From contig NZ_JAHBDK010000014.1 in the NCBI RefSeq assembly GCF_019956415.1, positions 1 through 64,000 of the forward strand: DNA of 64,000 nt, given 5' to 3'. The DNA is from Pseudomonas sp. GL-B-19 (lineage in GTDB: Bacteria > Pseudomonadota > Gammaproteobacteria > Pseudomonadales > Pseudomonadaceae). The position numbers and the translations under genes were made by a program. Below the pieces are notes generated by a model that saw nothing but the letters and a program-made list of their open reading frames with translations, did no database searches and was not told the DNA's origin. This document shows positions 26,458-36,300 of the stretch, one piece after another; position 1 is the stretch's first letter; the number at the start of each line of letters is the position of its first letter.

Positions 26458-29400
26458 ATGTCCGAAGATGAAAGCAAGTTCCGTGAGACTGAGCGCAGTC
26501 GCGTTGAAGATGTCAGTGAAGGGGAGACTTTGCCGTCGACCGACATGGAAAACCCGGATACCCGCGTAGCTATTAATCCGGTCAGATTTCCCTATATCTA
26601 TGATGGGTTAATAGTGAGCCAGGATGAGTCGTTTGAGTACCGCATAGACGTCGATGGTAATCACCAGGTTTGGCTTCAGGTCATGATAAATGACATAGAG
26701 GATTGGTTTTCTCACGGCAAATGGACCGCAGGAAATGCATGGCACTCTAGCCGATTCAGCTACAAAAACAATTCAGGTCCTTTAAAACTGAATCATTATT
26801 GGCAGTACGGGAGTCAGAATTCAGGCTGGCACACCATTGATCTTTATATGAGTACCTTGCCCAAAATTGACAATGCTGCAACGTTTACAAATGTCATTAC
26901 AGGAACGGGCGGCGATGCCACTACCCTCAGGATTTGTTCGGTTGACGGGCGTCCAATCAGTGGGGATTTTCAGTCAAGTAACGGTAGATGGTCGACTACA
27001 TTAAATGGCAATTCAGGAACGTATGAAATATACGTCGAGCAATCCGTTCCAAACTTTGACTCTCGGAAATCCGCTGTAAAAAACATAACTTACCTAAAAT
27101 CACCAAGCTTCTTAACCCCCCTCGAAAATGCGGACGTGGTCGCGTCAAAAAATATAGTAATCACTGGTAGTCAAGGAGCAGCTGGTCAAGTCATCCAAAT
27201 CGTCAATGAGGGCGGAAGTAAAGAATTGGGTCGGGGTATTGTCGACGTTGGAGGAATGTGGACAATACCCATTGATTTGAGTGACAGAACAGGAAAGGTA
27301 ACTATTGCGGCTCGGCATTTGCTGTCGGGTAATGAAGCATGGTCTCACCGAAGTTTTATTGTGGTGCCTCCAGTACCTTCAGTGCCTGACATTTACATGC
27401 CTGGCACCGGTGCTATCACTGATATGCGAGGGCCAATATCCGGAACAGGTGCTGTTGCAAATGCCATTGTCGAAGTACTTAAGGACCTTGATCATTCGTT
27501 CAAGATCGGGGAGGGGATCGCAGGTCCGCAGGGGCAGTGGACCATAACAAGATTCGACAGGGATATGCCCCCCGGTCCGTTTTCGATTGTCGCGCGACAA
27601 ATTGTCGGAGGTGTGCCTTCTGATGAGAGCGCAGCCCGGTCGTTCAAAGTCCGTCCTCCAGCACTGACCGCCGTCACCATTTCATATCCAACCGAAACCT
27701 CGCTCAAGTTCTCAGGCACTGGCCACACCGGCGCAACGGTCGAGATCACTGTCGTCAGCGGGCCGGGAGGGACGCCGCCGTCCGCTGTCACAGTGACAGG
27801 TGGCCGGTGGGAAACCACCGCGACCAACTGGCCGTTTGGCACCTACAGCCTGAGGGCGATTCAGAAAGTCTCGGACAATGCCAATGGCTGGATTGAGTCA
27901 CAGCCTTACGCATTTACCGTCAACCGGGTGCTGCCGGATCCGAGCGACATAAAGTGCACGACGGAATACCGGCCGACCTTCTCCGGCAATGGCACCAACA
28001 ACGCTACGGTGAAGATCGCTGATCCCGGTGGCAGAACCTTCCCCGCCCCTAACGCGCTCGTGTCCGCAGGCAAGTGGTCGAGCCAGGCATCCCAGGTGTG
28101 GGGGCCGACATTCAAGCGGGATGTTCATGTCAGGCAATTTCTGGATAGTCAGCAGTCGCCGACCTGGGTCCCCCTCATAGTCACCATCCCACCATTGGCA
28201 CCTATCATTGGCCTGGTGGTAGAGGACGGCTTCTCTCCAAAATTCTCCGGCACCTGCTGGTCAAATGCAGTCGTTGAACTCACGTTCAGCGATGCCCCCA
28301 CCATCAAGCATCCTGCCATCGTTACCGGCCCAAACTGGACCTTTCAGCGCGGGACTGGGTTTGAGCCGGATGTTGTCACTCACACCGTCACCGTAACCCA
28401 GACGGCTGCCTCGCAAACATCGCCCGCTGCGTCTGAAACCTTCAAGGTCTACACGCCCATTCCCCAACCGGTGTTCACTAAACCCGAGCCCGACTCTGAG
28501 GTCGGTCGCGACATGACGGTCGAGGGTCGGGACGGCATGGCCGGGGCCACGATGCAGCTGCGCGATGCTCAATCCGGGCGGGATCTGGGAGACCCCAAGC
28601 TGCTGACAGCCGACGGTGAGTGGTCAATCGAACTCACCGGTCTGAGCTTTCGAAAGTACACCATCGATGCGCTACAAACGCGCTATGAGCGGCCATCCCC
28701 CCGCAGCGACATGGTCGATTTTGAGGTGGTGCTGCTGCCACCGGTCTTTACACAGCCAACGGAAAACGGCGATCTGCCACGAACCGCGACGCTTGAGGGG
28801 TGGGCCACATCGGGTGCGCGGGTCGAGGTTTGGCTCGATGGTGCTGCCGAGCCTTTGTTGAAGGATATTCCCGTGGGCACGGATGGCCGCTGGAAGGCCG
28901 AGGTGACCTTGCCGGTGGGGGCCAAAATCATCCGGGCCAGGCAAACCTTTGAAGAACGGACATCCCGGGATAGTCGCCCGTTGAACTACAACGTCGTGCC
29001 GGCGGCCCCGTATATCGAAACCCCGGCACTGGACGAACAGCTCGGTCGGCGGGTGGTGGTGTCAGGTTTTGGCGTGCCAGGGGATACCGTGACGGTGAAA
29101 CTGAGGGACGCTGCGTTGACGGTGCTGGGGCAGAGTCCGGTGCTGGAGGATCGCACCTGGTCGGTGACGCTGATGCTCGATCAGCCTGGCGGTCGCTATG
29201 GCCTGGTGGCTGTGGCGTCGTGCGACGGTTTCGAATCGGCCGAATCCCCTGAACGACCGGTCGTGCTGGGTACGTTTGTGCCGTCCATTAATGTGCCGGC
29301 GGCGGGATGTTGGGTCAGTGATCCGGTTCACTTTGAAGGTCAGGGTAAACCGGGAGTCGGGCGCGTCATGAGCTGGTTCAACCCTGAGCAGGTGTGGGCG

Positions 29401-29577
29401 CCGAATATTGCCGTCAGCACCAGTGGCTGGCAGGGCAGTGCGGAGCAGCCGCTGCCCGACGGCGGCAATTGGTGCCGGTTCAGGCAGACCCTCACTGACG
29501 ATGGGGATGGCGCGACGGTGTCCGATTGGGTGGACAGCCAACGCTTCGAAATCCTGCCGGCGTCCCCCAAAGCCTGA
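26458..29577 (+). CDS. Ten-repeat Ig-like protein associated with the Tc locus
   Basis: 1039 residues with AAGGAGTG before the ATG. After an acidic N-terminus and a unique domain (about 35-135, with IYDGLIVSQDESFEYRIDVDG) come ten repeats of about 90 residues. Each has the pattern xSGxGxxxAxVxV, then GxW, then a final strand such as YSLRAIQK; examples are FSGTGHTGATVEITV, VEGRDGMAGATMQLRD and FEGQGKPGVGRVMSWF. They look like bacterial Ig-like sandwiches. There is no signal peptide or anchor. The first third of the gene is visibly AT-richer than the rest. It shares the Tc palindrome and lies just before the TcA genes, so it is probably a toxin accessory or target-binding protein; this function is inferred. 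Confidence 0.75.
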   Translation: MSEDESKFRETERSRVEDVSEGETLPSTDMENPDTRVAINPVRFPYIYDGLIVSQDESFEYRIDVDGNHQVWLQVMINDIEDWFSHGKWTAGNAWHSSRFSYKNNSGPLKLNHYWQYGSQNSGWHTIDLYMSTLPKIDNAATFTNVITGTGGDATTLRICSVDGRPISGDFQSSNGRWSTTLNGNSGTYEIYVEQSVPNFDSRKSAVKNITYLKSPSFLTPLENADVVASKNIVITGSQGAAGQVIQIVNEGGSKELGRGIVDVGGMWTIPIDLSDRTGKVTIAARHLLSGNEAWSHRSFIVVPPVPSVPDIYMPGTGAITDMRGPISGTGAVANAIVEVLKDLDHSFKIGEGIAGPQGQWTITRFDRDMPPGPFSIVARQIVGGVPSDESAARSFKVRPPALTAVTISYPTETSLKFSGTGHTGATVEITVVSGPGGTPPSAVTVTGGRWETTATNWPFGTYSLRAIQKVSDNANGWIESQPYAFTVNRVLPDPSDIKCTTEYRPTFSGNGTNNATVKIADPGGRTFPAPNALVSAGKWSSQASQVWGPTFKRDVHVRQFLDSQQSPTWVPLIVTIPPLAPIIGLVVEDGFSPKFSGTCWSNAVVELTFSDAPTIKHPAIVTGPNWTFQRGTGFEPDVVTHTVTVTQTAASQTSPAASETFKVYTPIPQPVFTKPEPDSEVGRDMTVEGRDGMAGATMQLRDAQSGRDLGDPKLLTADGEWSIELTGLSFRKYTIDALQTRYERPSPRSDMVDFEVVLLPPVFTQPTENGDLPRTATLEGWATSGARVEVWLDGAAEPLLKDIPVGTDGRWKAEVTLPVGAKIIRARQTFEERTSRDSRPLNYNVVPAAPYIETPALDEQLGRRVVVSGFGVPGDTVTVKLRDAALTVLGQSPVLEDRTWSVTLMLDQPGGRYGLVAVASCDGFESAESPERPVVLGTFVPSINVPAAGCWVSDPVHFEGQGKPGVGRVMSWFNPEQVWAPNIAVSTSGWQGSAEQPLPDGGNWCRFRQTLTDDGDGATVSDWVDSQRFEILPASPKA

Positions 29578-29604
29578 ATCAACTTCTCGATGAACGGTCG
29601 CCGG

Positions 29605-29624
29605 TACTGTCAGTTATGACAGTA
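29605..29624. promoter_or_regulatory. Shared Tc palindrome upstream of the TcA operon
   Basis: TACTGTCAGTTATGACAGTA has perfect 8-bp arms and a 4-bp spacer, the same layout and core (CTGTCA/TGACAG) as the sites at 17796 and 26366. It ends 101 bp before the TcA start codon. Confidence 0.65.
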
Positions 29625-29670
29625 GACGGTGGTCGGTTTCAGGCGCCAAATCTCTTCAATCAATCGCACG

Positions 29671-29690
29671 GCCTGACAGGCTTGTCAGGC
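29671..29690. promoter_or_regulatory. Second 8-4-8 inverted repeat before the TcA operon
   Basis: GCCTGACA-GGCT-TGTCAGGC has perfect 8-bp arms with a 4-bp spacer, but the half-sites face the other way from the other palindromes. It lies 35 bp before the TcA start and may be an RNA hairpin or a second operator. Confidence 0.4.
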
Positions 29691-29725
29691 TGTTCAGGAC
29701 CGTTATCGGCTCAAGGAACCTGACC

Positions 29726-32700
29726 ATGGCTGACTCCCGCCCCGTCTCGCAATTGCTGAACCAGGTCTTCAGTGAAGAACAACGCGCACAGTACGCTGCT
29801 CTCAACACTTACATCGAAGACGGTGGTTCGATTTTTCCTCTGGTGGAAAAGGGTGTGCAGGGGCTGGTGAAGGAATACAACGTGAGCCCCGATGACGCCC
29901 GCCGATTTTTGCGGCGGGCCAACAGCATGGCCATTTATGTGCGCCGACAATTCATCGAGCACAGCTTGCGCGGTCATGAAACAGATGAGGCTGGGGCGAC
30001 CAGTGGTTTGTTGTCGATGGTTTCGGGACCCAGTTTCGAAACGCTGTTCAGGCCTGAGTTCGCCAGTTTTTGCCCGTCGCAAGCTCTGGAATCTCTCGCT
30101 TCGCCAGTGGCGTATCTGATCGAGCTGTTGAGGTGGATCGAGCAGCGTATCGAGTCCGTTTCGAGCAGCAACGAAAAGCTGCCGCTGCATGAGCGACGCA
30201 AGGACCTGAAACCGCTGTCGGTCGATTTCAATGCGGTGTATCGATCGGTGTCTGCGGTCGACATCATTGTCCCGGTGCTGGAAACCTTCATCGCCGAGCA
30301 CGATGCCAGACTGGATATTGAAGACGCGATGATCGAGGCGCGATATCCCAATGGGCTGCCTTATTATCAGCACTGGGTGACCCTGGATGCGGTCGCCCGT
30401 CACCAAGGCCTTTCGGTCGGCAATTTTGCGCACCTGGTGGACATCTCTGCCCCTTATTTTTTGCAACGCCAGGCGTGGGATGCCGACGCGGGGCGTGCCC
30501 TGGCTCACGCATCACGGCTGGGGCCTTATCAGCGACGGTTGCTGACCGAGGAGCCTGCAGACTCCGAAAGTCGCGACGCTTTTTATTTACAGAACTTCGG
30601 TGCCGGGGGCGTGGCGTGGCAGAACCTTAACCAGGTGCCATTCTTTGGTGAGCGAACCAAACTCGACACCCTGGGGCTGGAGGCCTTGCTGTCGGTACGA
30701 GGTTTCGCCCCCGTGCGCTCTGCCAACGTGACGTACCCGCAAAACAAGCCTGTTGAGCCGGAAAGCTGGCGCTCCGGTTCGGTTTACCTCAATGCCAATA
30801 GCGACCCCGCGGTCAGCATTACGGGTAGCGGAACCGGCCCTTCATTCCTGCATAAATTATCAGCGGATCCAACCGACGAAAATGGGCTTGAGCGATACGA
30901 CCGAATGAACCGCAAGTTGCGTCTGGATCAGTGGCTGGAGCTGCCCAGCGATCAGGTGGATGCGTTGTTGGTGGCGGCCATCAGGGCTGAATCGCGCAGT
31001 AGCGCATCAGACAATGCCTGGTTGATCACGGAAAAAGTCGTGCATGCGCTGGGGTTGTTTCAGTCGTTACGCGAGCGCTACGGGTGTACGGCGCCAGACT
31101 TTGCCGCGTTTATCAACGAGTTGTCGATTTACGGTCGCGGTGAAGCGCTCTCGCAGTTTGATCAAGTCTTCAATGGCCAGGGCGACTACCGCCAACCCAT
31201 GTTGCTCGATGACGGTGAGTTCTCGGTGTTGCCCATCCAGGGCGATTCCGAATTGACGATCACCCAGTTGTGCAGTGCGTTGGGGATCGACCTGCAGACC
31301 TACCGATACCTGGCCATGGCGATTGCCGGTGCGCATGGCGTCACCGACAACAAACTCAAGCGTACCGCTGCGGTCATCTCCAGTTTTTATCGCCTGGTGA
31401 AGCTGCCCCGTCTGTTGGGCATGACGCCGGTCGAAGGCGTCCTGATGCTGACGTTATTGGGTGGGGAAGAATGGCTCTACGGTCTGGCGGGTACTCCCCG
31501 GATCCATTCGACCCAAGTTGACACACCCGATGTGCTGAACCTCATTTACGCCCTGCATTCCTGTGTGGGGTGGTGCGCAGACCGCAAACTTGCGGTGCTC
31601 TGGATGTTGCAGCACATCTCACAACCCCAGGCATTGGCCACCGATTCTGACGATGAGCGCCAGTTGTTTGAAAAAGTGCGCAGCCTGTTGTCAGGCGCTC
31701 AGCTCACCCACTCGGCGTTACTGATGGCAGGTGTGCCACCGCTGGCGAACGCAAGCTGGCTGGATTTGCTGACGATGCTGGTCGATGCTGACGGGCTGGT
31801 CCTGGCGTATGCGGGTACGCAAGCCGAGTACCTGGCCTTTGCCCGGCAGGCGCTCGACGGGGCGGTGAAGGATGGCCTCGGTGAGAGCGATGAAGTCGCA
31901 CGCGCTGCCATTGTCGAGAAAATGCTCGCCGTGCTTTTGCAGGCCCAGGAGGCTCAGGCGTCGGTGATCAAGGAGTCGCTGGCAGTTTATGCGGGCGTCA
32001 ACGCCGAGCAGGCGTTTCAAGTGCTGGCCTGGGCCAATGCAACGGTGCACCAATTGTTGCGTCAGGTGTTCGAACGCACCCTGTCGGATCGGGAAGACTC
32101 CTTGCGGGGACGCAACGAGCAGCCTGACCCGCTGCTTGTACTGTTGGCCGATGTACGCCGTCGCAGTGCGGTGGTGGCGAAACTCGATCTCGGCGCCCAG
32201 CTGTTGCAGGACTACCTGGATTACGGCCACAAGGCCTGGCTCGATCAGGAGGACAAACATGCGTTCACGGTGAGGACGCTTTACTACCTGACGGTGCTCA
32301 CCCGGGCGTTTGAGTTGAGCGAGAAGCCTGCGCAGAAACTGCTCGATTATCTGCGTGAGGTCAATGCCTTGCCTGACAACCTGAGCGTTGATGCTGAGCG
32401 TCTGGCCCAGCAAGCGGCTACGATTCGTCTGGCGGAGTTTTTCGACTGGAGTGTTCAAGAGGTGCGCGAGTGTGTCAGTCGCATCGACCCGGCACTCAAG
32501 ATCCTGAAAAACCTGACCCAACTGGATCTGTTGATGCGCATTCGGGTCATGGCGACGAAGACCGGCATGGATGCCTTGACGATTTTTTTGATCGGCACCC
32601 TGCCAGAGGCCGTGGACAAGTCGAAGTACAAGGATGCTGCCGAGCATGCGTTGCTGAGCCTGTCCGGATCCCCTGTGCCTCAGATGGCGTTCACGGAGGA

Positions 32701-33340
32701 TTTGCAGCAGCTCGTTACCTTGACCTGTGTGCCGGACAAGACCGAAGTGGTGGCCAGCAAGCCCGGCGAGAAAATCACCTTCACCGTGACCCTCAAGGAT
32801 ATCGACGCAAAGCCGTTGAGCGGCGTCAAGGTTCACTGGCTTGCCACGCTGGGCAGTATTGCCACCGGGAAAACGGACGTCGATGGCGTGGTCAAGGCAG
32901 AGTTCTTGCCCGGCAAGGTCATGGGCACGGACACCCCGCAGTTCTGGCTGGATCTGTTCGAGCCGCAGTACGCCCCCACCATCCATGTTGTCGCTGACGC
33001 GCAGTCACTGCAGTTTCCGCCTTCGCTCATGTCGCCGGTGCCGTTGGGCACCGTGCCCCACGGTCAGGAAGTCGAACTCTACGCCACGTTGATGGACCAG
33101 CATCTAAACCTCGGGAAAAACAGCCTCGTGCGATGGAGCTACGAGGTTGTGGGCGATACCAAAACGCCTTTGCTGGTTATCCGGCCGGAGCAGACCTACA
33201 CCAACCAGGAGGGGTTGACGCGAGTGTTTGCCTCTAGCCCTACCGGTGGAAAGTTTGAGATCAGCGTTTTGTCCGAAGCAGGAGAAACCACGGCTCATTT
33301 CGAATCCATCTCGTTCGACGGCAAGGAGGCAGGTCAATGA
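29726..33340 (+). CDS. Tc toxin A subunit, N-terminal half (TcaA-like) with Ig-like C-terminus
   Basis: 1204 residues, preceded by AAGGAACC. Residues from about 1 to 1000 resemble the alpha-helical shell part of TcA toxins (the Salmonella VRP1/SpvA-type region): RPEFASFCPSQALESLASPVAYLIELLRWIE is the classic early motif, and YDRMNRKLRLDQWLELPSDQVDALL the second. The last 190 residues are two Ig-like beta domains of the Big_1 kind (KPGEKITFTVTLKDIDAKPLSGVKVHW). The chain has no channel or TcB-binding part; those are in the next gene. It resembles the two-chain TcaA/TcaB arrangement of Photorhabdus and Yersinia rather than single-chain TcdA. No signal peptide. Confidence 0.85.
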   Translation: MADSRPVSQLLNQVFSEEQRAQYAALNTYIEDGGSIFPLVEKGVQGLVKEYNVSPDDARRFLRRANSMAIYVRRQFIEHSLRGHETDEAGATSGLLSMVSGPSFETLFRPEFASFCPSQALESLASPVAYLIELLRWIEQRIESVSSSNEKLPLHERRKDLKPLSVDFNAVYRSVSAVDIIVPVLETFIAEHDARLDIEDAMIEARYPNGLPYYQHWVTLDAVARHQGLSVGNFAHLVDISAPYFLQRQAWDADAGRALAHASRLGPYQRRLLTEEPADSESRDAFYLQNFGAGGVAWQNLNQVPFFGERTKLDTLGLEALLSVRGFAPVRSANVTYPQNKPVEPESWRSGSVYLNANSDPAVSITGSGTGPSFLHKLSADPTDENGLERYDRMNRKLRLDQWLELPSDQVDALLVAAIRAESRSSASDNAWLITEKVVHALGLFQSLRERYGCTAPDFAAFINELSIYGRGEALSQFDQVFNGQGDYRQPMLLDDGEFSVLPIQGDSELTITQLCSALGIDLQTYRYLAMAIAGAHGVTDNKLKRTAAVISSFYRLVKLPRLLGMTPVEGVLMLTLLGGEEWLYGLAGTPRIHSTQVDTPDVLNLIYALHSCVGWCADRKLAVLWMLQHISQPQALATDSDDERQLFEKVRSLLSGAQLTHSALLMAGVPPLANASWLDLLTMLVDADGLVLAYAGTQAEYLAFARQALDGAVKDGLGESDEVARAAIVEKMLAVLLQAQEAQASVIKESLAVYAGVNAEQAFQVLAWANATVHQLLRQVFERTLSDREDSLRGRNEQPDPLLVLLADVRRRSAVVAKLDLGAQLLQDYLDYGHKAWLDQEDKHAFTVRTLYYLTVLTRAFELSEKPAQKLLDYLREVNALPDNLSVDAERLAQQAATIRLAEFFDWSVQEVRECVSRIDPALKILKNLTQLDLLMRIRVMATKTGMDALTIFLIGTLPEAVDKSKYKDAAEHALLSLSGSPVPQMAFTEDLQQLVTLTCVPDKTEVVASKPGEKITFTVTLKDIDAKPLSGVKVHWLATLGSIATGKTDVDGVVKAEFLPGKVMGTDTPQFWLDLFEPQYAPTIHVVADAQSLQFPPSLMSPVPLGTVPHGQEVELYATLMDQHLNLGKNSLVRWSYEVVGDTKTPLLVIRPEQTYTNQEGLTRVFASSPTGGKFEISVLSEAGETTAHFESISFDGKEAGQ

Positions 33341-33395
33341 TCGCTATTGCTGACTGGTCCTGCGTTTCCGGCTCAACCCCTCAGGAGTAAGGACT

Positions 33396-36300
33396 ATGGC
33401 TCTGAACAATATGGCTGGCCTGCTCGAAAAGCGCCGTAATGCACTGGTCGAGTTCTGCATCGGGAAGTTCGGGAGCGGAGAATCGCCAAAGTACAGCTTC
33501 CTGAAAACCCCGGCAGACCTGTTCGAACTGCTGCGCATGGATCCCCTGGACAACTACCCGGTTCAGAGTTCCCGGGTGGCCGAAGCGACGAGCTGCGCCC
33601 AGCAGTTTATTCATGCCGCGTACCGCAAGCTGGAGCCGGGCTATGCGACGATCGAGTTCGATAAAAGAGATCTGGCGACTTGGGAGCTTTACAGCAATTA
33701 CCCGGATTGGGCCGCGCGGCAACTGATCGCGATTTACCCGGAAAATTTCATGACCCCCTTTGTGCGACAGCGCAAGACCAGCCTGTTCAAAACCCTGGAA
33801 AACAATCTCAATCAGACCCGCCTGAACAGCGATTCGGTACAGGCAGCCCTGCAGGATTACCTGAAAACGTTCGAGCAGACCTGCAACCTGGACGTGATCA
33901 GCAGCTACATGGACGGTGCCTCGCCGGCACGCGCCGATTATTACTTTGTCGGTCGCCAGCGGGTGCCGCCTTTTCAGTATTTCTGGCGCAAGGCTGAGGT
34001 GGAACTCTCGCCAGCCGATGTCGCCCTCAATCCCGCGGTGTGGAATGAATGGCAGCCGGTGGATATTCCGGCCGGAGCCAAGGTGTTGGACATTCGCCCG
34101 GTGTTCTGGAGCGGGCGGTTGTGCCTGGTGTGGGCCGAGTGGCGGGACAAGGTCGAGGGAGCGGATGGCAAGAGCATACCGCCGTGGCTGGACATCAATC
34201 TGGCGTTCATGAGTCAAAACGGCCAGTGGTCGGCACCGCTGAACATGCACAGCTCCGCGCAGACGGCAGATCACTCCCAGGACAAAAACGTTCGACTGAT
34301 TGCGACCGTGTGGGCCGATCATCACAACCCCAAGGGTAAATTGGGGGTGTTGTTGACGAACCGCAAAGGGGGCGCGAGTGAGCCCGGTCTGAATGTGACA
34401 GCGGTACGCGATGTGCTTTTCCGTCCCTTGCCCGAAGACGATGGCGGCTGGCTGAAGCACGCCGCGGACAAACGCTTTGTCACCGCCGAAACGGTGCAGC
34501 ATCCATTGCTGAACCAGCCGACCATCGCTGCCGCTGTGGCCACGCCAGGGACCTTGGCGCCTTACCTGGATGTGCAGGCCGTGGCGTTTCGGGTCGGCGA
34601 AGAGGATGTGCTGATTGTCCAGGGAGTTTTGAGGCCCACGGGAGAAACCCGTACCGATAACGTTGAATTGGAATTGACATTGAAAAACCCAGCCGAAGGC
34701 GACCCGGCACCGATTAAAACCTCCAAGCCAATTGCCGGTGGCTGGGGCACCGAATGGCAAGTCTTCAAGCGGGGGAAAGGTGCATGGGGGACGCCGACCT
34801 TTACTTTTGGCAGTGCCACGGGTGGATATGGACTTAAAGAATTTGTATTGACGATTGCCAACGTAACGGACTTCGACCCGTCGGCATTGCTCAAAAACAC
34901 TTCCAATGCGGCGCAGTTTATTGCTTTCAACCAGCCAGACTGGACGCTTAAATTCACCCGTCTGAATTCGCTGTTCGGCCCCGAGCTGGTGCAACGCTCC
35001 AATGTTTCCGTGGATGCCGTACTTGATTGGGACACCCAGTTTCTGTCGGAACCGCCCCCCGGTTCTGCAACGATCAGCGAGCCGAACGGTGCATTCAACG
35101 GCGCCAATGGTTTGTTTTTCTGGGAGCTGTTTTTTCATTTGCCTCATCTGGTCTCAACGCGCCTGCGCACGGAGGATCGTTTTCTGGAGGCGCAAAAATG
35201 GCTGCATTATCTGTTTGATCCGCAGGCGCCGGCGGACATTACAAAAGCAGTAAATCCTAAACCGCTTTACTGGCGCTGCCGGCCATTGAACGTCGTCAAA
35301 GGCAATGTGGGCTTTGAAACCCGCGCACCGACCGATCCGGACGCCATCGGCTATTCCGCGCCCTACCATTTCCAGATCCTGGTGTTTACTGAATACGTCA
35401 AGAACCTGGTCGCCTGGGGCGATTGGTATTACCGCCAGCTCACCCGTGACAGCCTGGTGGCGGCCAAGTTGTGTTACGTCCAGGCCGAGTTCTTCATGGG
35501 TAAGGCCCCTACGGTGCGCACAGTGAACCGTTGGGAAACCGACACGGTGGAGGGCCTTTTGGCCAAGAGCCTGTCGCGACCGGCGCTTGAGCAATTTGAA
35601 CAAACCCTCGGGTTCAGCCTGGCGGACTTTCCTGTCGGCGCCGACGAACCGCCCGAGCTCGGGTTGCTGGCGAACAATCCTTTCAAACTCCCGATCAATG
35701 ATCAGTTGCTCGCGATGTACGACTTGCCCGGCCAACGCCTGCATAACCTGCGCAATAATCTCACCCTTGACGGCAAGTCGATGGAGATCCCGCTTTTCAG
35801 CCCTCCCACCGATCCCAATCAATTGTTGCAAGACCTGGCGGCCGGGGGCATTGGCGCGCCAAGACCCATGGGCGGGCGTCTGGTGGTCGGTGCTTTCCGT
35901 TGGCGCGTGATTTTCGAGGCGGCGTTGCGTGCCGTGCAAACCCTGCAGGAATACGGCAACCAGGTGCTGCGCTTGCTTGAGCAGCGGGATCGGATCGAGC
36001 AGGAAGAAATGCAGCAAGACCATCTGGTGAAACTGGGCACCTATGCCCAGACCGTGCAGGAATATGCCATCGACCAGTTAAAGGCGAATGTGGTCGCGCT
36101 GGAGCAAAGTCGAGCCGTGGCGGCGGAACGGGCCGATGCCTATGCGGCACTCTATGACGAAAATGTGTCGGCGGTTGAATACGAGGTCATGGAAAGTCTG
36201 CAGGAGTCAAAAAAACTGTCACTGGTGTCCTCAAGCATCAAGCCAGCAGCCGGGGTGCTGGCTGCACTGCCCAATGTGTTCGGTTTGGCCAATGGTGGGT

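Noticed and set aside
26458..29577. Ig-repeat protein as a cell-surface adhesin
   Set aside because: It lacks a signal peptide, membrane anchor or secretion signal that I can see, so an anchored adhesin is not supported.
31718..32986. Long minus-strand ORF within the TcA N-terminal gene
   Set aside because: It lies in the complementary frame of a gene with clear homology and has no independent support.
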